From: Aureivirga marina | Lineage (GTDB): Bacteria; Bacteroidota; Bacteroidia; Flavobacteriales; Flavobacteriaceae | Direction: 5' to 3' | DNA length: 64,000 nt | NCBI RefSeq assembly: GCF_015767265.1 | Contig: NZ_JADPIB010000001.1 | Location: 434,001-498,000, forward strand | The notes under the pieces: model-generated | The model's database searches: none | The model's input: the letters and a program-made list of their open reading frames with translations, nothing else | What the model was told of the DNA's origin: nothing | In this document: positions 1 through 9,016 of the stretch, piece after piece | Layout: each line of letters begins with the position of its first letter | Numbering within the stretch: position 1 is the stretch's first letter | Made by a program: the position numbers and the translations under genes

Positions 1-209
1 CCAATTGTTACTAAAACAACCAAAACTACCCAAGAAGAGGAGATTTGACCTGTTTGTAAAAGATTAATAATTGCTTGAATTCCCAAAGGAATCGACAAGG
101 AAACAATTCCGACAAAAATTGCGTAATAACAGATTTGTTTGATATCTCTTTTATCAAGTGAAAGCATTCCAACCAAACGCTTCCATGAAATTTTTATTTG
201 TTTGTTCAT
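1..209 (-). CDS. ABC exporter, N-terminal fragment (runs off left edge)
   Basis: Only the first 69 codons are in the window, from an ATG at 209 to the left edge. The peptide begins MNKQIKISWKRLVGMLSLDK, then has a first membrane helix (YYAIFVGIVSLSIPLGIQAI) and the start of a second (SSWVVLVVLVTI). This matches my recollection of the start of the transmembrane domain of flavobacterial HlyB/peptidase-type ABC exporters, which begin with a short amphipathic stretch and LDKxDI. The ATPase domain would lie outside the window, so the function (type I-like export) is an inference from a short piece. Confidence 0.6.
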   Translation of the reverse strand, partial: MNKQIKISWKRLVGMLSLDKRDIKQICYYAIFVGIVSLSIPLGIQAIINLLQTGQISSSWVVLVVLVTI

Positions 210-389
210 AGATTACCAGCTCTGAGTGTAGCCAGAGATTTTTGAATAAAAAATTGAATGAATCGATTAACACCTTATCTTTTAGGATGATTATTCTATT
301 TTTTTCACTAAAAGATTTTGTAAAATAAATTGCAGCGACGCATATTTCCTATCAAATTGGTTTTTGATGGAATTATTACGACAAATTCA

Positions 390-704
390 TTAAGATAATT
401 CTGGTGGTGGTGAGACGATTTTAGAATAGAGTTGTCTCTTTTTGAATAAGTTATAATTATCGAATTTGTGATTTTGATTTGTTAAAAGCTGAAAACTATC
501 TGAAAATTCGAAAAACAATTCGAATTCTACTTCTTTTTCTTTGACTTCTTTTTCAGAATTTTCTTCAAAATCTACTAATTCATAAGAAGATTTTATTTCA
601 TCAGCCATAAAAAAGTGAACTGGCTTTATAAAAAAAGCATACAAAAACACTGGAATTACCAGTATTCTAAGCAATATTTGTATGTGTTTTTTCTTTAAGT
701 TCAT
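390..704 (-). CDS. Small hypothetical protein with one N-terminal hydrophobic segment
   Basis: 104 residues. A basic start (MNLKKKH) precedes a hydrophobic segment (IQILLRILVIPVFLYAFFI), which is either a membrane anchor or an uncleaved signal. An acidic Glu/Lys-rich stretch (residues 45-60) follows, and the C-terminus is SPPPELS. I do not recognise a family. Small one-helix proteins with a proline-containing tail are common in Flavobacteriaceae. A TATATTTG -7 element about 35 bases upstream supports its being a real transcribed gene. Confidence 0.55.
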   Translation of the reverse strand: MNLKKKHIQILLRILVIPVFLYAFFIKPVHFFMADEIKSSYELVDFEENSEKEVKEKEVEFELFFEFSDSFQLLTNQNHKFDNYNLFKKRQLYSKIVSPPPELS

Positions 705-738
705 TTTTAAGTTTTATTTTTGCTGAAATAATTCTATG

Positions 739-746
739 CAAATATA
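739..746 (-). promoter_or_regulatory. -7 element TATATTTG for the small hypothetical gene
   Basis: Exact match to the Bacteroidota -7 consensus TAnnTTTG on the minus strand, 35 bases before the ATG at 704. No TTG -33 element at the usual spacing is seen. Confidence 0.45.
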
Positions 747-838
747 ATAGTATTACTATTAATTCTGATTGTTTAACTAATATTTAACAATTATTTTTAC
801 TTAAAAACGTTTAATCAGTCTTAAGAAATTATTTAATG

Positions 839-846
839 TATATTTG
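839..846 (+). promoter_or_regulatory. -7 element TATATTTG for the amidase gene
   Basis: Exact TAnnTTTG match, about 105 bases before the amidase ATG. No clear -33 TTG. The long AT-rich leader between it and the start codon shows no obvious structure. Confidence 0.4.
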
Positions 847-951
847 TTTTTTCATGAACTTATATAATCTATAAGTCATTTTCTCCTTGTATTTATTAAT
901 CTTTACTCAAAAATTTGTAATTTAAATATTAAAATATTTAGCTTAAAACTT

Positions 952-1986
952 ATGAAAAAAATAGTCCAGAAATTTATTCTAATAACACTCTTAATTTTTT
1001 CTTTTACAGTACAAGGGCAGACTAAAAACTTAATAGTTACGGCAAGAAAAGGAGATGGAATATATTCTTTATTAAGAAAACATGGACTAGATCCAGGAAA
1101 ATATTATTATGCTTTTATCAAATTAAATAAGAAAAGTATTGGGAAGAAAAAGCAATTATTCGCTGGTAGAAAATATAAACTTCCTATTAATAAAAATGCT
1201 AAAAAACCTGTAGAAAAAGTAAAGGAAAAAGAGGATAAAAATAAAATTGTCATGACTTATGATATTTTTGGAAAAAAACACAAAGATGTCAAACTGATTG
1301 ATAATAAATTGGAAGGAGCTGTTTATTATTTAGTTTCTGGACATGGTGGACCAGATCCTGGAGCAATTGATAAATATAAAGGAAAATTGCTTTGTGAAGA
1401 CGAGTATGCTTATGATGTTACTTTACGTTTAGCAAGGAAATTAATTCAGCATGGAGCAACCGTTTATTTGATTGTTAAGGATAAAAATGATGGAATTAGA
1501 GATGATGTTATTTTAGAATTAGATAAAGATGAAGTTGTACATCCTAATTTAAAAATTCCATTACACCAAGGAAAAAGATTAAAACAAAGAACAGATGCAA
1601 TTAATAAATTGTACAAACAAAATAAAAAGAAATTCCAACGACTTTTAGTTTTACATGTGGATAGTCGAAGTAAAAGACAGAATATTGATGTTTTCTTTTA
1701 TCATTATGAAGGAAGTAATACAGGGAAATCTTTAGCAACAACTTTAAGAAACACTTTTAAGAGAAATTATAAAAAATATCAACCAAAAAGAAGTTATGAA
1801 GGAACTGTAAGTTCAAGAAATTTATATATGATTAAAAATACATATCCTTCGATGGTATATATAGAATTAGGAAATATTAGAAATTCTAGAGATCGTAAAA
1901 GAATTATTAATCCAGAAAACAGAGAAGCAATGGCTAAATGGATTAAAGAAGGAGTTTTAGAAGATTATAATAAGTACAAAAAATAA
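952..1986 (+). CDS. N-acetylmuramoyl-L-alanine amidase (LysM-like + Amidase_3)
   Basis: 344 residues, exported. A signal peptide (residues 1-22, ending VQGQ) is followed by a LysM-like segment (about 28-78, GDGIYSLLRKHG...LFAGRKYKLP), a Lys/Glu linker and a zinc amidase domain from about residue 124. GHGGPDPGA puts the first zinc His at 131; a Glu in CEDEYAYD and the His of LHVDSRS fit the remaining ligands, and YIELGNIRN replaces the usual ETGFLSN. The family cleaves the bond between N-acetylmuramic acid and the stem peptide in the periplasm, often during cell separation. It stands alone, transcribed toward tRNA-Arg, and ends in a hairpin shared with it. Confidence 0.85.
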   Translation: MKKIVQKFILITLLIFSFTVQGQTKNLIVTARKGDGIYSLLRKHGLDPGKYYYAFIKLNKKSIGKKKQLFAGRKYKLPINKNAKKPVEKVKEKEDKNKIVMTYDIFGKKHKDVKLIDNKLEGAVYYLVSGHGGPDPGAIDKYKGKLLCEDEYAYDVTLRLARKLIQHGATVYLIVKDKNDGIRDDVILELDKDEVVHPNLKIPLHQGKRLKQRTDAINKLYKQNKKKFQRLLVLHVDSRSKRQNIDVFFYHYEGSNTGKSLATTLRNTFKRNYKKYQPKRSYEGTVSSRNLYMIKNTYPSMVYIELGNIRNSRDRKRIINPENREAMAKWIKEGVLEDYNKYKK

Positions 1987-2011
1987 AACTTTGGAATTTA
2001 GTTCCAAAGTT
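1987..2011. terminator. Bidirectional hairpin between amidase and tRNA-Arg
   Basis: A perfect 10-bp stem (1987-1996 with 2002-2011, loop of 5) begins directly after the amidase stop codon. It also lies just past the 3' end of the minus-strand tRNA. The T-run is weak on both sides. Confidence 0.6.
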
Positions 2012-2016
2012 CTTTG

Positions 2017-2090
2017 CGACCGTGGAAGGATTCGAACCCTCAACCCTCGGAGCCGAAATCCGATATTCTATCCAGTTGAACTACACGGCC
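2017..2090 (-). tRNA. tRNA-Arg (anticodon TCG)
   Basis: 74 nt cloverleaf on the minus strand. The acceptor stem GGCCGTG/CACGGTC has one G-T pair and discriminator G. The D arm is GTTC/GAAT, the anticodon stem TCGGA/TCCGA encloses the loop TTTCGGC (anticodon TCG), and the T arm has the loop TTCGAAT. CCA is not encoded. It decodes CGA and, by wobble, other CGN codons. Confidence 0.95.
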
Positions 2091-2092
2091 TA

Positions 2093-2113
2093 AAGCTCTT
2101 AAAAAAAGAGCTT
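2093..2113 (-). terminator. Terminator after yqeY
   Basis: Stem AAGCTCTT/AAGAGCTT (8 bp) with a five-A loop, 7 bases past the yqeY stop and just upstream of tRNA-Arg. It separates the dcw/yqeY transcript from the tRNA. Confidence 0.55.
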
Positions 2114-2119
2114 ATATTT

Positions 2120-2572
2120 TTAGTTAGATAATTTCGCTTTAACAACAGTAGAAATTGATTTTCCATCTGCTTTACCTGCTAATTTAGAAGAAGCAATTCC
2201 CATTACTTTTCCCATATCAGCCATTGAAGAAGCTCCAGTTTCCGCAATAATTCCTTCGATGAATTTTTCTAATTCATCAGTACTTAATTGCTCAGGTAAA
2301 AATTTAGAAATTACTTCAGCTTGTGCAATTTCAGGCTCTGCTAAGTCTTCACGACCTTCTTTTGTATATAATGCAGCGCTATCTTTACGTTGTTTTACTA
2401 ATTTTTGTAATAACTTAATTTCTTCGTCTTCAGATAAACCTTCCGATCCTCCTGTTTTAGTTTGTGCTAATAATATCTCTGATTTGACAGCTCTTAAAGC
2501 TTCTAAAGCAATTGTATCTTTCGATTTCATTGCTTCTTTCATGCTCGTCATGATTTGTTTCTGTAAGCTCAT
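2120..2572 (-). CDS. yqeY: GatB/YqeY domain-containing protein
   Basis: 150 residues, the usual size of stand-alone YqeY proteins. The whole chain is the YqeY fold: an N-terminal helical part (LQKQIMTSMKEAMKSKD...LEALRAVKSEI), then the LLQKLVKQRKDSA segment and a C-terminal part (ADMGKVMGIASSKLAGKADGKSI) resembling the GatB tail that contacts tRNA. The biochemical role of stand-alone YqeY is unsettled; a tRNA-related function is presumed from the GatB similarity. It follows ftsZ in the same direction but a strong hairpin lies between them, so it is probably transcribed separately. Confidence 0.9.
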   Translation of the reverse strand: MSLQKQIMTSMKEAMKSKDTIALEALRAVKSEILLAQTKTGGSEGLSEDEEIKLLQKLVKQRKDSAALYTKEGREDLAEPEIAQAEVISKFLPEQLSTDELEKFIEGIIAETGASSMADMGKVMGIASSKLAGKADGKSISTVVKAKLSN

Positions 2573-2606
2573 AATTTTATTTTTAGGATACGAATATAAA
2601 AAAGGA

Positions 2607-2644
2607 ACTCGAAATTCTTAAATTTTATCTCAAGAATTTCGAGT
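2607..2644 (-). terminator. Terminator of the dcw operon, after ftsZ
   Basis: Perfect 13-bp stem (2607-2619 with 2632-2644) with a 12-base loop, followed on the minus strand by CC and six T. It is 37 bases beyond the ftsZ stop codon and is the strongest terminator at the end of the cluster. Confidence 0.8.
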
Positions 2645-2681
2645 CGTTTTATTAATCTTAACTCTGGGGATAATTTTTATC

Positions 2682-4517
2682 TTAATCTACATTATCATGT
2701 AAAAAAGAATTATTTGATCTAAATTTTAAATCATCTTTATCATCTGTTTCTAAAGATGTTCTAGATTGATTAGTTTGAGAAGAGGAAATATTTTGATTTA
2801 ATTCTACTCCCATTCTCTTATAAGCTGGTTCTTTTTCGATATCATCAATATTTTGATTCACTTTATTTACAAACTTATAATTGAATTCTTTCATTTTTTC
2901 TCTTCTTTCTCTAGCTCTTTTCTGTAATTCAGAAATAGTTAAATCTAAAGGAGAAATTTCTCTTGAATCATCAGCTGCTTCAGGCTCATTTTCAGTTCTG
3001 ATATTAAAATTTAAATCATCTTCTGTTACAAACAAATCATTTTTAGATTGAAGATTTTTATCATCATCTGTAGAATCAGAATCATCTAAACTATAATAAA
3101 TTTTTTCATCTACTTTTTGTTCTGGTTCAATTTGTTTGTAATCTACAACTTCGATATCCTGAATAGAATTCTGTACATCTTTTTCTGTTTTAATATCCGT
3201 CGAAGGATTTAAATCAAAACTAAAAGAAGTTTGTGTATCGCTTGAAGCTTCTTGATTTTCTTTTTTCAAAACTTCTTGTTGAATATCAAACGAAGGAACT
3301 TCATCAACATCATGAATTCTTATTTCCTCAAAAGTTACATCCATATCATGAATAGCATTTCCACTATCTTTAGGTGGATTAGATGTTGTTTTCAAAGAAA
3401 TTGTTTCCTCAGGAACTTCTGTTACTGGAGTTTCAATAACTGGTGTTGTCTCTTTGATAATTGGAGTTTCTTTTTCGTTTGTATCTAGATTATGAATGAT
3501 TTTTTTTGCTTCTGTATTCGAAATATCATTTTGTTGATCTAAATTAAAACCTGTAGCAATTACAGTAACTGAAACTGCATCTCCAAGTGCTTCATCATCT
3601 CCAACTCCCATGATAATATTCACATTTGTTTGTGCTTCTGATTGGATATAATCATTGATTTCTCCAATTTCATCGATTGTAATTTCATTTGTTCCTGAAA
3701 CAATCAATAATAATACATTTTGAGCACCTGTGATTTTATTATCATTCAATAATGGTGAATCTAAAGCTTTAGAAATTGCTTCTGAAGCTCTTCCTGTTCC
3801 TGATGCTGTTGCTGATCCCATAATAGCTGTTCCACTATTAGACAATACAGTTTTAGCATCTTTCAAGTCAATATTTTGTGTGTAGTGATGTGTAATTACT
3901 TCTGCAATTCCTCTTGCAGCAGTAGATAATACTTCATCAGCTTTAGAGAAACCTGCTTTGAATCCTAAGTTACCATATACTTCTCTTAATTTATTGTTAT
4001 TAATAACAACAAGAGAATCTACATAATTTCTTAAAGTTTCAATACCAACTTGTGCTTGGTCATTTCTCATTTTTCCTTCAAAAGAAAACGGAATTGTTAC
4101 AATACCAATAGTAAGAAGATCAAGCTCCTTAGCCATTTTAGCAATGATTGGTGCAGCTCCTGTTCCAGTTCCACCACCCATTCCTACGGTAATAAATACC
4201 ATTTTTGCTTTTGTACTAAGCATTGATTTAATTTCTTCAATACTTTCCATCGCAGATTGCTCTCCAATTTCTGGGTTTGCTCCTGCTCCTAATCCTTCAG
4301 TTAAGGATACTCCTAGTTGTATTTTGTGAGGGACTGGACTATTTTGTAATGCTTGTGCATCTGTATTACAAACTACAAAGTCAACGCCGTTTATACCTTG
4401 TAAATACATGTGATTCACTGCGTTACTTCCTCCACCTCCAACACCTATTACTTTAATCACGTTCGATTGATTTTTAGGTAAATCAAATGAAATGTTGTTA
4501 AATTCTGTACTCCCCAT
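2682..4517 (-). CDS. ftsZ: Cell division protein FtsZ
   Basis: 611 residues, much longer than the roughly 380 of E. coli FtsZ. The tubulin-like GTPase core occupies residues 18-330, with GVGGGGSNAVNHM, the tubulin signature GGGTGTG at 114-120 and the T7-loop region near GVGDDEALG. About 280 residues of acidic, Ser/Asn/Thr-rich, presumably disordered linker follow, ending in a short conserved tail (NNSFLHDNVD) that by analogy would bind FtsA and other partners. It polymerises with GTP into the Z ring. ftsA is 11 bases upstream and a terminator follows, so it is the last dcw gene. Confidence 0.98.
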   Translation of the reverse strand: MGSTEFNNISFDLPKNQSNVIKVIGVGGGGSNAVNHMYLQGINGVDFVVCNTDAQALQNSPVPHKIQLGVSLTEGLGAGANPEIGEQSAMESIEEIKSMLSTKAKMVFITVGMGGGTGTGAAPIIAKMAKELDLLTIGIVTIPFSFEGKMRNDQAQVGIETLRNYVDSLVVINNNKLREVYGNLGFKAGFSKADEVLSTAARGIAEVITHHYTQNIDLKDAKTVLSNSGTAIMGSATASGTGRASEAISKALDSPLLNDNKITGAQNVLLLIVSGTNEITIDEIGEINDYIQSEAQTNVNIIMGVGDDEALGDAVSVTVIATGFNLDQQNDISNTEAKKIIHNLDTNEKETPIIKETTPVIETPVTEVPEETISLKTTSNPPKDSGNAIHDMDVTFEEIRIHDVDEVPSFDIQQEVLKKENQEASSDTQTSFSFDLNPSTDIKTEKDVQNSIQDIEVVDYKQIEPEQKVDEKIYYSLDDSDSTDDDKNLQSKNDLFVTEDDLNFNIRTENEPEAADDSREISPLDLTISELQKRARERREKMKEFNYKFVNKVNQNIDDIEKEPAYKRMGVELNQNISSSQTNQSRTSLETDDKDDLKFRSNNSFLHDNVD

Positions 4518-4528
4518 AATACTAAAAT

Positions 4529-5866
4529 TTATTCTGCGTTATCAAGAAATTCTCGAAATTTGTCTGCCCATTTTTCAAGAATAGATTTTTTTACTTCTTT
4601 TGGTTCCTCCCTTATCTCAGGGATTTCTTCTATTGGTACTTCTACTGGTTCTGGCTCTAATTCTGGTTCAGGTTCAGGTTCTTTTACAACTTGAATTTTT
4701 TTATTTTTCAGACTTAAACCTTTCATCAGCAATCCTACTGCGGTTGCATAGGTAGGACTCGAAAAACCTTCATTTGAATTGCCTGCAAGATGTTCATTTG
4801 GATATCCTATTCTGGTATCCATTCCTGTAATGTATTCTACAAGTTGTTTCACATGTTTTAATTGTGAACCTCCACCTGTCAATACAATTCCTGCAATTAA
4901 TTTTTTCTTTGGTTCTTCATGACCATAACTTTTAATTTCTAAATATACTTGCTCAATAATTTCTACAACTCGTGCATGAATAATTTTAGACAAGTTCTTT
5001 AGTGTTATCTCTCTTGGTTCTCTTCCTCTTAATCCAGGAATTGAAACAATCTCATTATCTTTATTTTCTCCAGGCCAAGCAGAACCGAATCTAATTTTCA
5101 GTAATTCTGCCTGCTTTTCAATGATAGAACAACCTTCTTTTATATCTTCTGTAATAACATTTCCTCCAAATGGAATTACAGCTGTATGCCTGATAATTCC
5201 ATCTTTAAAAATTGCTAAATCTGTTGTTCCACCACCTATATCAATTAAAGCAACACCTGCTTCTTTTTCTTCTTGACTTAAAACTGCATCTGCAGAAGCC
5301 AAAGGTTCAAGAGTTACTCCTGATAATTCTAAACCAGCATTTTTAATACATCTTCCAATATTTCTAATAGAAGACACTTGACCGATTACTACATGAAAAT
5401 TAGCTTCTAATCGACCACCATACATTCCTCTAGGTTCTTTTATTTCTGCTTGACCATCCACTTTATATTCTTGTGGTAAAACACGAATAATTTCTTCCCC
5501 TGGAAGCATTACTAATTTATATACTTGATTAATTAATAAATCAATATCTTCTTCATCAATTACTTTATCAGCATTTTGTCTTGTAATATAATCACTATGC
5601 TGTAAACTTCTAATATGTTGTCCTGCAATACCAACAATTGCTTCTTGTATCTGAATACCAGACACAGCAACTGCTTCGTCAATTGCTTTCTGTATAGATT
5701 CGATAGTTTGTGTAATATTATTCACCACTCCTCTATGTACACCACGACTTGGAGCTTTACCAAGTCCAAGCAATTCTATTTTTCCGTATTCGTTTTTACG
5801 GCCAATTATTGCTACAATTTTTGTCGTACCAATATCTAATCCAACCGAAACGTCATTGTACTCCAT
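4529..5866 (-). CDS. ftsA: Cell division protein FtsA
   Basis: 445 residues. Actin-like ATPase that tethers FtsZ to the membrane. Phosphate-1 motif VGLDIGTTKIVAIIG at the N-terminus, phosphate-2 IDIGGGTTDLAIF and adenosine motif IVLTGGGSQL are all present, along with the 1C domain (about 85-165). A Glu-Pro-rich linker (EPEPEPELEPEP) precedes an amphipathic C-terminal helix (KKSILEKWADKFREFLDNAE), which should be the membrane-targeting sequence. It lies 3 bases after ftsQ and 11 before ftsZ. Confidence 0.97.
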   Translation of the reverse strand: MEYNDVSVGLDIGTTKIVAIIGRKNEYGKIELLGLGKAPSRGVHRGVVNNITQTIESIQKAIDEAVAVSGIQIQEAIVGIAGQHIRSLQHSDYITRQNADKVIDEEDIDLLINQVYKLVMLPGEEIIRVLPQEYKVDGQAEIKEPRGMYGGRLEANFHVVIGQVSSIRNIGRCIKNAGLELSGVTLEPLASADAVLSQEEKEAGVALIDIGGGTTDLAIFKDGIIRHTAVIPFGGNVITEDIKEGCSIIEKQAELLKIRFGSAWPGENKDNEIVSIPGLRGREPREITLKNLSKIIHARVVEIIEQVYLEIKSYGHEEPKKKLIAGIVLTGGGSQLKHVKQLVEYITGMDTRIGYPNEHLAGNSNEGFSSPTYATAVGLLMKGLSLKNKKIQVVKEPEPEPELEPEPVEVPIEEIPEIREEPKEVKKSILEKWADKFREFLDNAE

Positions 5867-5869
5867 ATT

Positions 5870-6592
5870 TTATTTCTTTACACAGACAACTTGATTGCTG
5901 TATTTTAAATTCAACAACTTATATTTATTTTCTTTTTTTTGTAAAATAAGGTTCTTATATAATGCTTTTAAATTATAAATCTTATTTTCCAAATTATCTA
6001 TTTTACCTAATAAAACTTTTTGATTTCCTTGTCTTAAATCCAAAGAAAATTCTTTCTTTTTATCTCTTTTAATTCCTATAACTTGTTTCTTTAAAAACTC
6101 ATCTTTACTTACAAAATGTAATAATTTAAATACATCTTTAAAGTTTTTCGTATCAACATTTCCAGTAACTAAAGGAACTCTAGCAGAATAATTTTTAGAT
6201 AAAGGCATTTTTTTACCTAATTTATCTATATAGAAAACTTCTTTATCTGTTTTTATTCTACCAATAGGATCTCTTTGTTTTATTCTAGTATTTAATTTTC
6301 CGTCAATAGAAACATAAACTTCTGCTTCTTCAACCATTGGATGCTTTTTTAATTTTTCTTCCAAAAGTTGGACATCAATATCTCCTTTTTTCTTTTTAGA
6401 AACTTTATTTCCTTTTTGATTTAAAAGATTTACCACATTATTCGTAGTCATGAAAAAATTACTTCCTTTTTCAAATTCCACGTTAATATCATCAATTACT
6501 CTATTTTTATTTCTATGCATTGCAAATCCATATAAAAATGAAATAAAGACAATTAATAAAATTGTTTTAATATGGCTAATTTTCAACTTCAT
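5870..6592 (-). CDS. ftsQ: Cell division protein FtsQ
   Basis: 240 residues. A short cytoplasmic start (MKLKISHIK), one transmembrane helix (about 10-25) and a periplasmic part. Residues about 35-110 look like a POTRA domain (FEKGSNFFMTTNNVVNLLNQ...EEAEVYVSIDGKLNTRIKQRDPIGRI), followed by the FtsQ beta domain. It is a bitopic divisome linker. Sequence conservation is weak, as usual for the family, so position between murC and ftsA is part of the evidence. It overlaps the end of murC by 17 bases, which suggests translational coupling. Confidence 0.9.
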   Translation of the reverse strand: MKLKISHIKTILLIVFISFLYGFAMHRNKNRVIDDINVEFEKGSNFFMTTNNVVNLLNQKGNKVSKKKKGDIDVQLLEEKLKKHPMVEEAEVYVSIDGKLNTRIKQRDPIGRIKTDKEVFYIDKLGKKMPLSKNYSARVPLVTGNVDTKNFKDVFKLLHFVSKDEFLKKQVIGIKRDKKKEFSLDLRQGNQKVLLGKIDNLENKIYNLKALYKNLILQKKENKYKLLNLKYSNQVVCVKK

Positions 6593-7928
6593 CTTTTAAT
6601 TCATACTGTATTTGATTAATTAATTCTCCTATATCTCCAGCTCCAATCATCACAATAACCTGAGCTTCAGAATTTCTTATATCATGTAACACAGTTTCTT
6701 TAGTTCCTATTTTTTTAGTTTCTAAAGTAACTTTATCTAATAACCAACTAGAAGTTACACCTTCAATTGGTAATTCTCTTGCAGGATAAATATCCAACAA
6801 AATTAGTTCGTCAAATTTAGACAAACTTTCTGCAAAATCATCAGCAAAATCAAGAGTTCTAGAAAACAAATGCGGTTGAAAGATCCCCAATATTTTTTTC
6901 TCTGGATACATTTCTCTAGCAGTTTCTACTACAGCGTTAATTTCTGTTGGATGATGAGCATAATCATCTATTAAAACAAAATCATCTGTTTTAATCTTAT
7001 AAGAAAATCTTCGCTTAATTCCCTTAAACCTTTTTAGAGATGCTGCAATTTTTTCAATAGAAACTCCATATTCACACGCCATTGCAATAGCAGCCAATGC
7101 ATTTTTTACATTATGCATTCCTGGTAAAGGCAACTCTATTTTTTTATTTGTATTATTTGGGGATACAAGGTCAAAAGTATAAACTCCATTATGAATTTGC
7201 AAATTTATAGCCCTATATTTTGCATTTTCTGAAAATCCGTATTTTATTCCCTTAATTGGTAAATTTTCTTCGACAAATAAGGCCTTTTTAACATTATTCG
7301 AAAAATCTACAAATGTATCCTCTAACTCTTCTTTTGTTCCATATATATCTAAATGGTCAGCATCCATAGAAGTAATACAAGCAATATCTGGAAAAAGCTT
7401 CATAAATGATCTATCAAACTCATCTGCTTCTACTACTGAAATATCATCTCCTCCAAGAATTAAATTTGAATTATAATTCTCTGAAATACCTCCTAAAAAT
7501 GCCGTTGCATTAATTCCATTATCATGTAAAATATGACCTAACATCGTCGATGTTGTTGTCTTTCCATGTGTTCCTGCAACTGCTAAACAAAGTGAATTTC
7601 GTGTAATTTCTCCAAGAACTTCTGCTCTTTTTAAAATATGAAATCCATGTTCTTTGAAATAATTAAATTGTTTATGATCTTTTGGAATTGCTGGTGTATA
7701 TACAACTAAAGTCGTCGCAACATCCAAAAACTCCGACGGAATTACATCTAATCTATCTTCAAAATTAATTGTAATTCCAGATTGTTGTAAAGCATGCGTT
7801 ATAGGTGTCGCAGTTCTGTCATATCCAGCTACAAGCTTGTTATTATTTTTAAAATAACGCGCAAGCGAGCTCATACCGATTCCTCCGATACCTATAAAAT
7901 ATATTGTATGTATTCTATTTAAATTCAA
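6576..7928 (-). CDS. murC: UDP-N-acetylmuramate--L-alanine ligase MurC (TTG start)
   Basis: 450 residues. Adds L-Ala to UDP-MurNAc using ATP in the cytoplasm, the first peptide step of peptidoglycan synthesis. The N-terminal Rossmann motif [10 protein letters not shown] (11-20), P-loop GTHGKTTT (119-126) and the [10 protein letters not shown] segment are all clear. The start is TTG at 7928: the first ATG (residue 19) would delete the glycine-rich loop. The TTG overlaps the murG stop codon in the tetranucleotide TTGA, so coupled translation is likely. Confidence 0.97.
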   Translation of the reverse strand: MNLNRIHTIYFIGIGGIGMSSLARYFKNNNKLVAGYDRTATPITHALQQSGITINFEDRLDVIPSEFLDVATTLVVYTPAIPKDHKQFNYFKEHGFHILKRAEVLGEITRNSLCLAVAGTHGKTTTSTMLGHILHDNGINATAFLGGISENYNSNLILGGDDISVVEADEFDRSFMKLFPDIACITSMDADHLDIYGTKEELEDTFVDFSNNVKKALFVEENLPIKGIKYGFSENAKYRAINLQIHNGVYTFDLVSPNNTNKKIELPLPGMHNVKNALAAIAMACEYGVSIEKIAASLKRFKGIKRRFSYKIKTDDFVLIDDYAHHPTEINAVVETAREMYPEKKILGIFQPHLFSRTLDFADDFAESLSKFDELILLDIYPARELPIEGVTSSWLLDKVTLETKKIGTKETVLHDIRNSEAQVIVMIGAGDIGELINQIQYELKDEVEN

Positions 7929-9016
7929 TTTAATAATAATTCTATTTCGTTTACTATATCTTTTGTTGCGTTTGGTAAAGCCAATTTCTTGATATTTTCC
8001 GCTAATACATTTTGATAAGCATTATCTGAAATTAAACTTTGAAAAACCAATTGAAACGAATCTAATTCTGATTCTTTGATTAATATCGCTCCATTTTCAT
8101 CTACAATTGCTTGTGCATTTTTGGTTTGATGATCTTCTGCAACATTTGGTGATGGGATAAAAATTGTAGGTTTTCCAACCAAACATAATTCAGAAATCGA
8201 GCTTGCTCCTGCTCTACTAATCACAAAATCAGAAGCTGCATAAACTAAATTCATTTCATTTAAAAATGCATGAACTTGCACACCCTCTAAATCTTCAAAA
8301 TGTTTATACTGTTCAAAATACAATTTCCCAGTTTGCCAAATCACTTGTATTTCTCGTTCCACCAACCACTGAATATTTTCAGCGATTAATTTATTAATAC
8401 TTCTTGCTCCAAGACTTCCTCCTAAAATCAATAAAGTCTTTTTCTCTGTATCTAATTGAAACCTTTTTAAAGCTTCTTCTCTATAATCTGACACGTTTAG
8501 TAAGTCATTCCTTACAGGATTTCCTGTTTTTATGATTTTATTTTTAGGAAAAAATCTTTCTAAATTGTCATATGCAACACAAATTTTATCTACTTCTTTA
8601 GATAAAAGCTTATTTGTGATTCCAGGAAACGAATTTTGTTCTTGAATTAAAGTAGGAATTCCTTTTTTGTTTGCAACATGTAATGTTGGTCCACTCGCAA
8701 ATCCTCCAGTTCCAATTACAATATTTGGTTCAAAGTTTTTAATGATTCCTTTTGCTTTCCATAAACTTGAAATTAATTTAAAAGGAAACATTAAATTTTT
8801 TAAAGTTAATCTTCGTTGAATTCCTGAAATCCATAATCCTTTTATATCATAACCTGCTTGTGGAACTTTTTCCATTTCCATTCGGTCACTTGCTCCAACA
8901 AATAAAAAATTTGCATCTGGATATCGTTCTTTTAATTCGTTCGCTATCGCAATTGCTGGATAAATGTGTCCACCAGTTCCACCTCCACTCAGTAATATGT
9001 TAACCGATTTTTTCAT
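7925..9016 (-). CDS. murG: Lipid I N-acetylglucosaminyltransferase MurG
   Basis: 363 residues, standard length. GT-B glycosyltransferase on the inner membrane face, transferring GlcNAc from UDP-GlcNAc to lipid I to make lipid II. The N-terminal glycine-rich loop [15 protein letters not shown] (9-23), the GTGGFASGP loop, GGSLGAR and the sugar-nucleotide motif [11 protein letters not shown] are intact. The ATG at 9016 lies inside the end of ftsW (17-base overlap) and the stop overlaps the murC start. Confidence 0.98.
   Translation of the reverse strand: MKKSVNILLSGGGTGGHIYPAIAIANELKERYPDANFLFVGASDRMEMEKVPQAGYDIKGLWISGIQRRLTLKNLMFPFKLISSLWKAKGIIKNFEPNIVIGTGGFASGPTLHVANKKGIPTLIQEQNSFPGITNKLLSKEVDKICVAYDNLERFFPKNKIIKTGNPVRNDLLNVSDYREEALKRFQLDTEKKTLLILGGSLGARSINKLIAENIQWLVEREIQVIWQTGKLYFEQYKHFEDLEGVQVHAFLNEMNLVYAASDFVISRAGASSISELCLVGKPTIFIPSPNVAEDHQTKNAQAIVDENGAILIKESELDSFQLVFQSLISDNAYQNVLAENIKKLALPNATKDIVNEIELLLN

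Noticed and set aside
2259-2621. 120-codon plus-strand reading frame antisense to yqeY
   Set aside because: It mirrors a strongly recognised gene on the other strand and its Ser/Cys/Asn-rich product resembles nothing.
4640-4690. Tandem repeat in ftsA (Glu-Pro run)
   Set aside because: It is a low-complexity linker inside an intact gene, not a repeat element.
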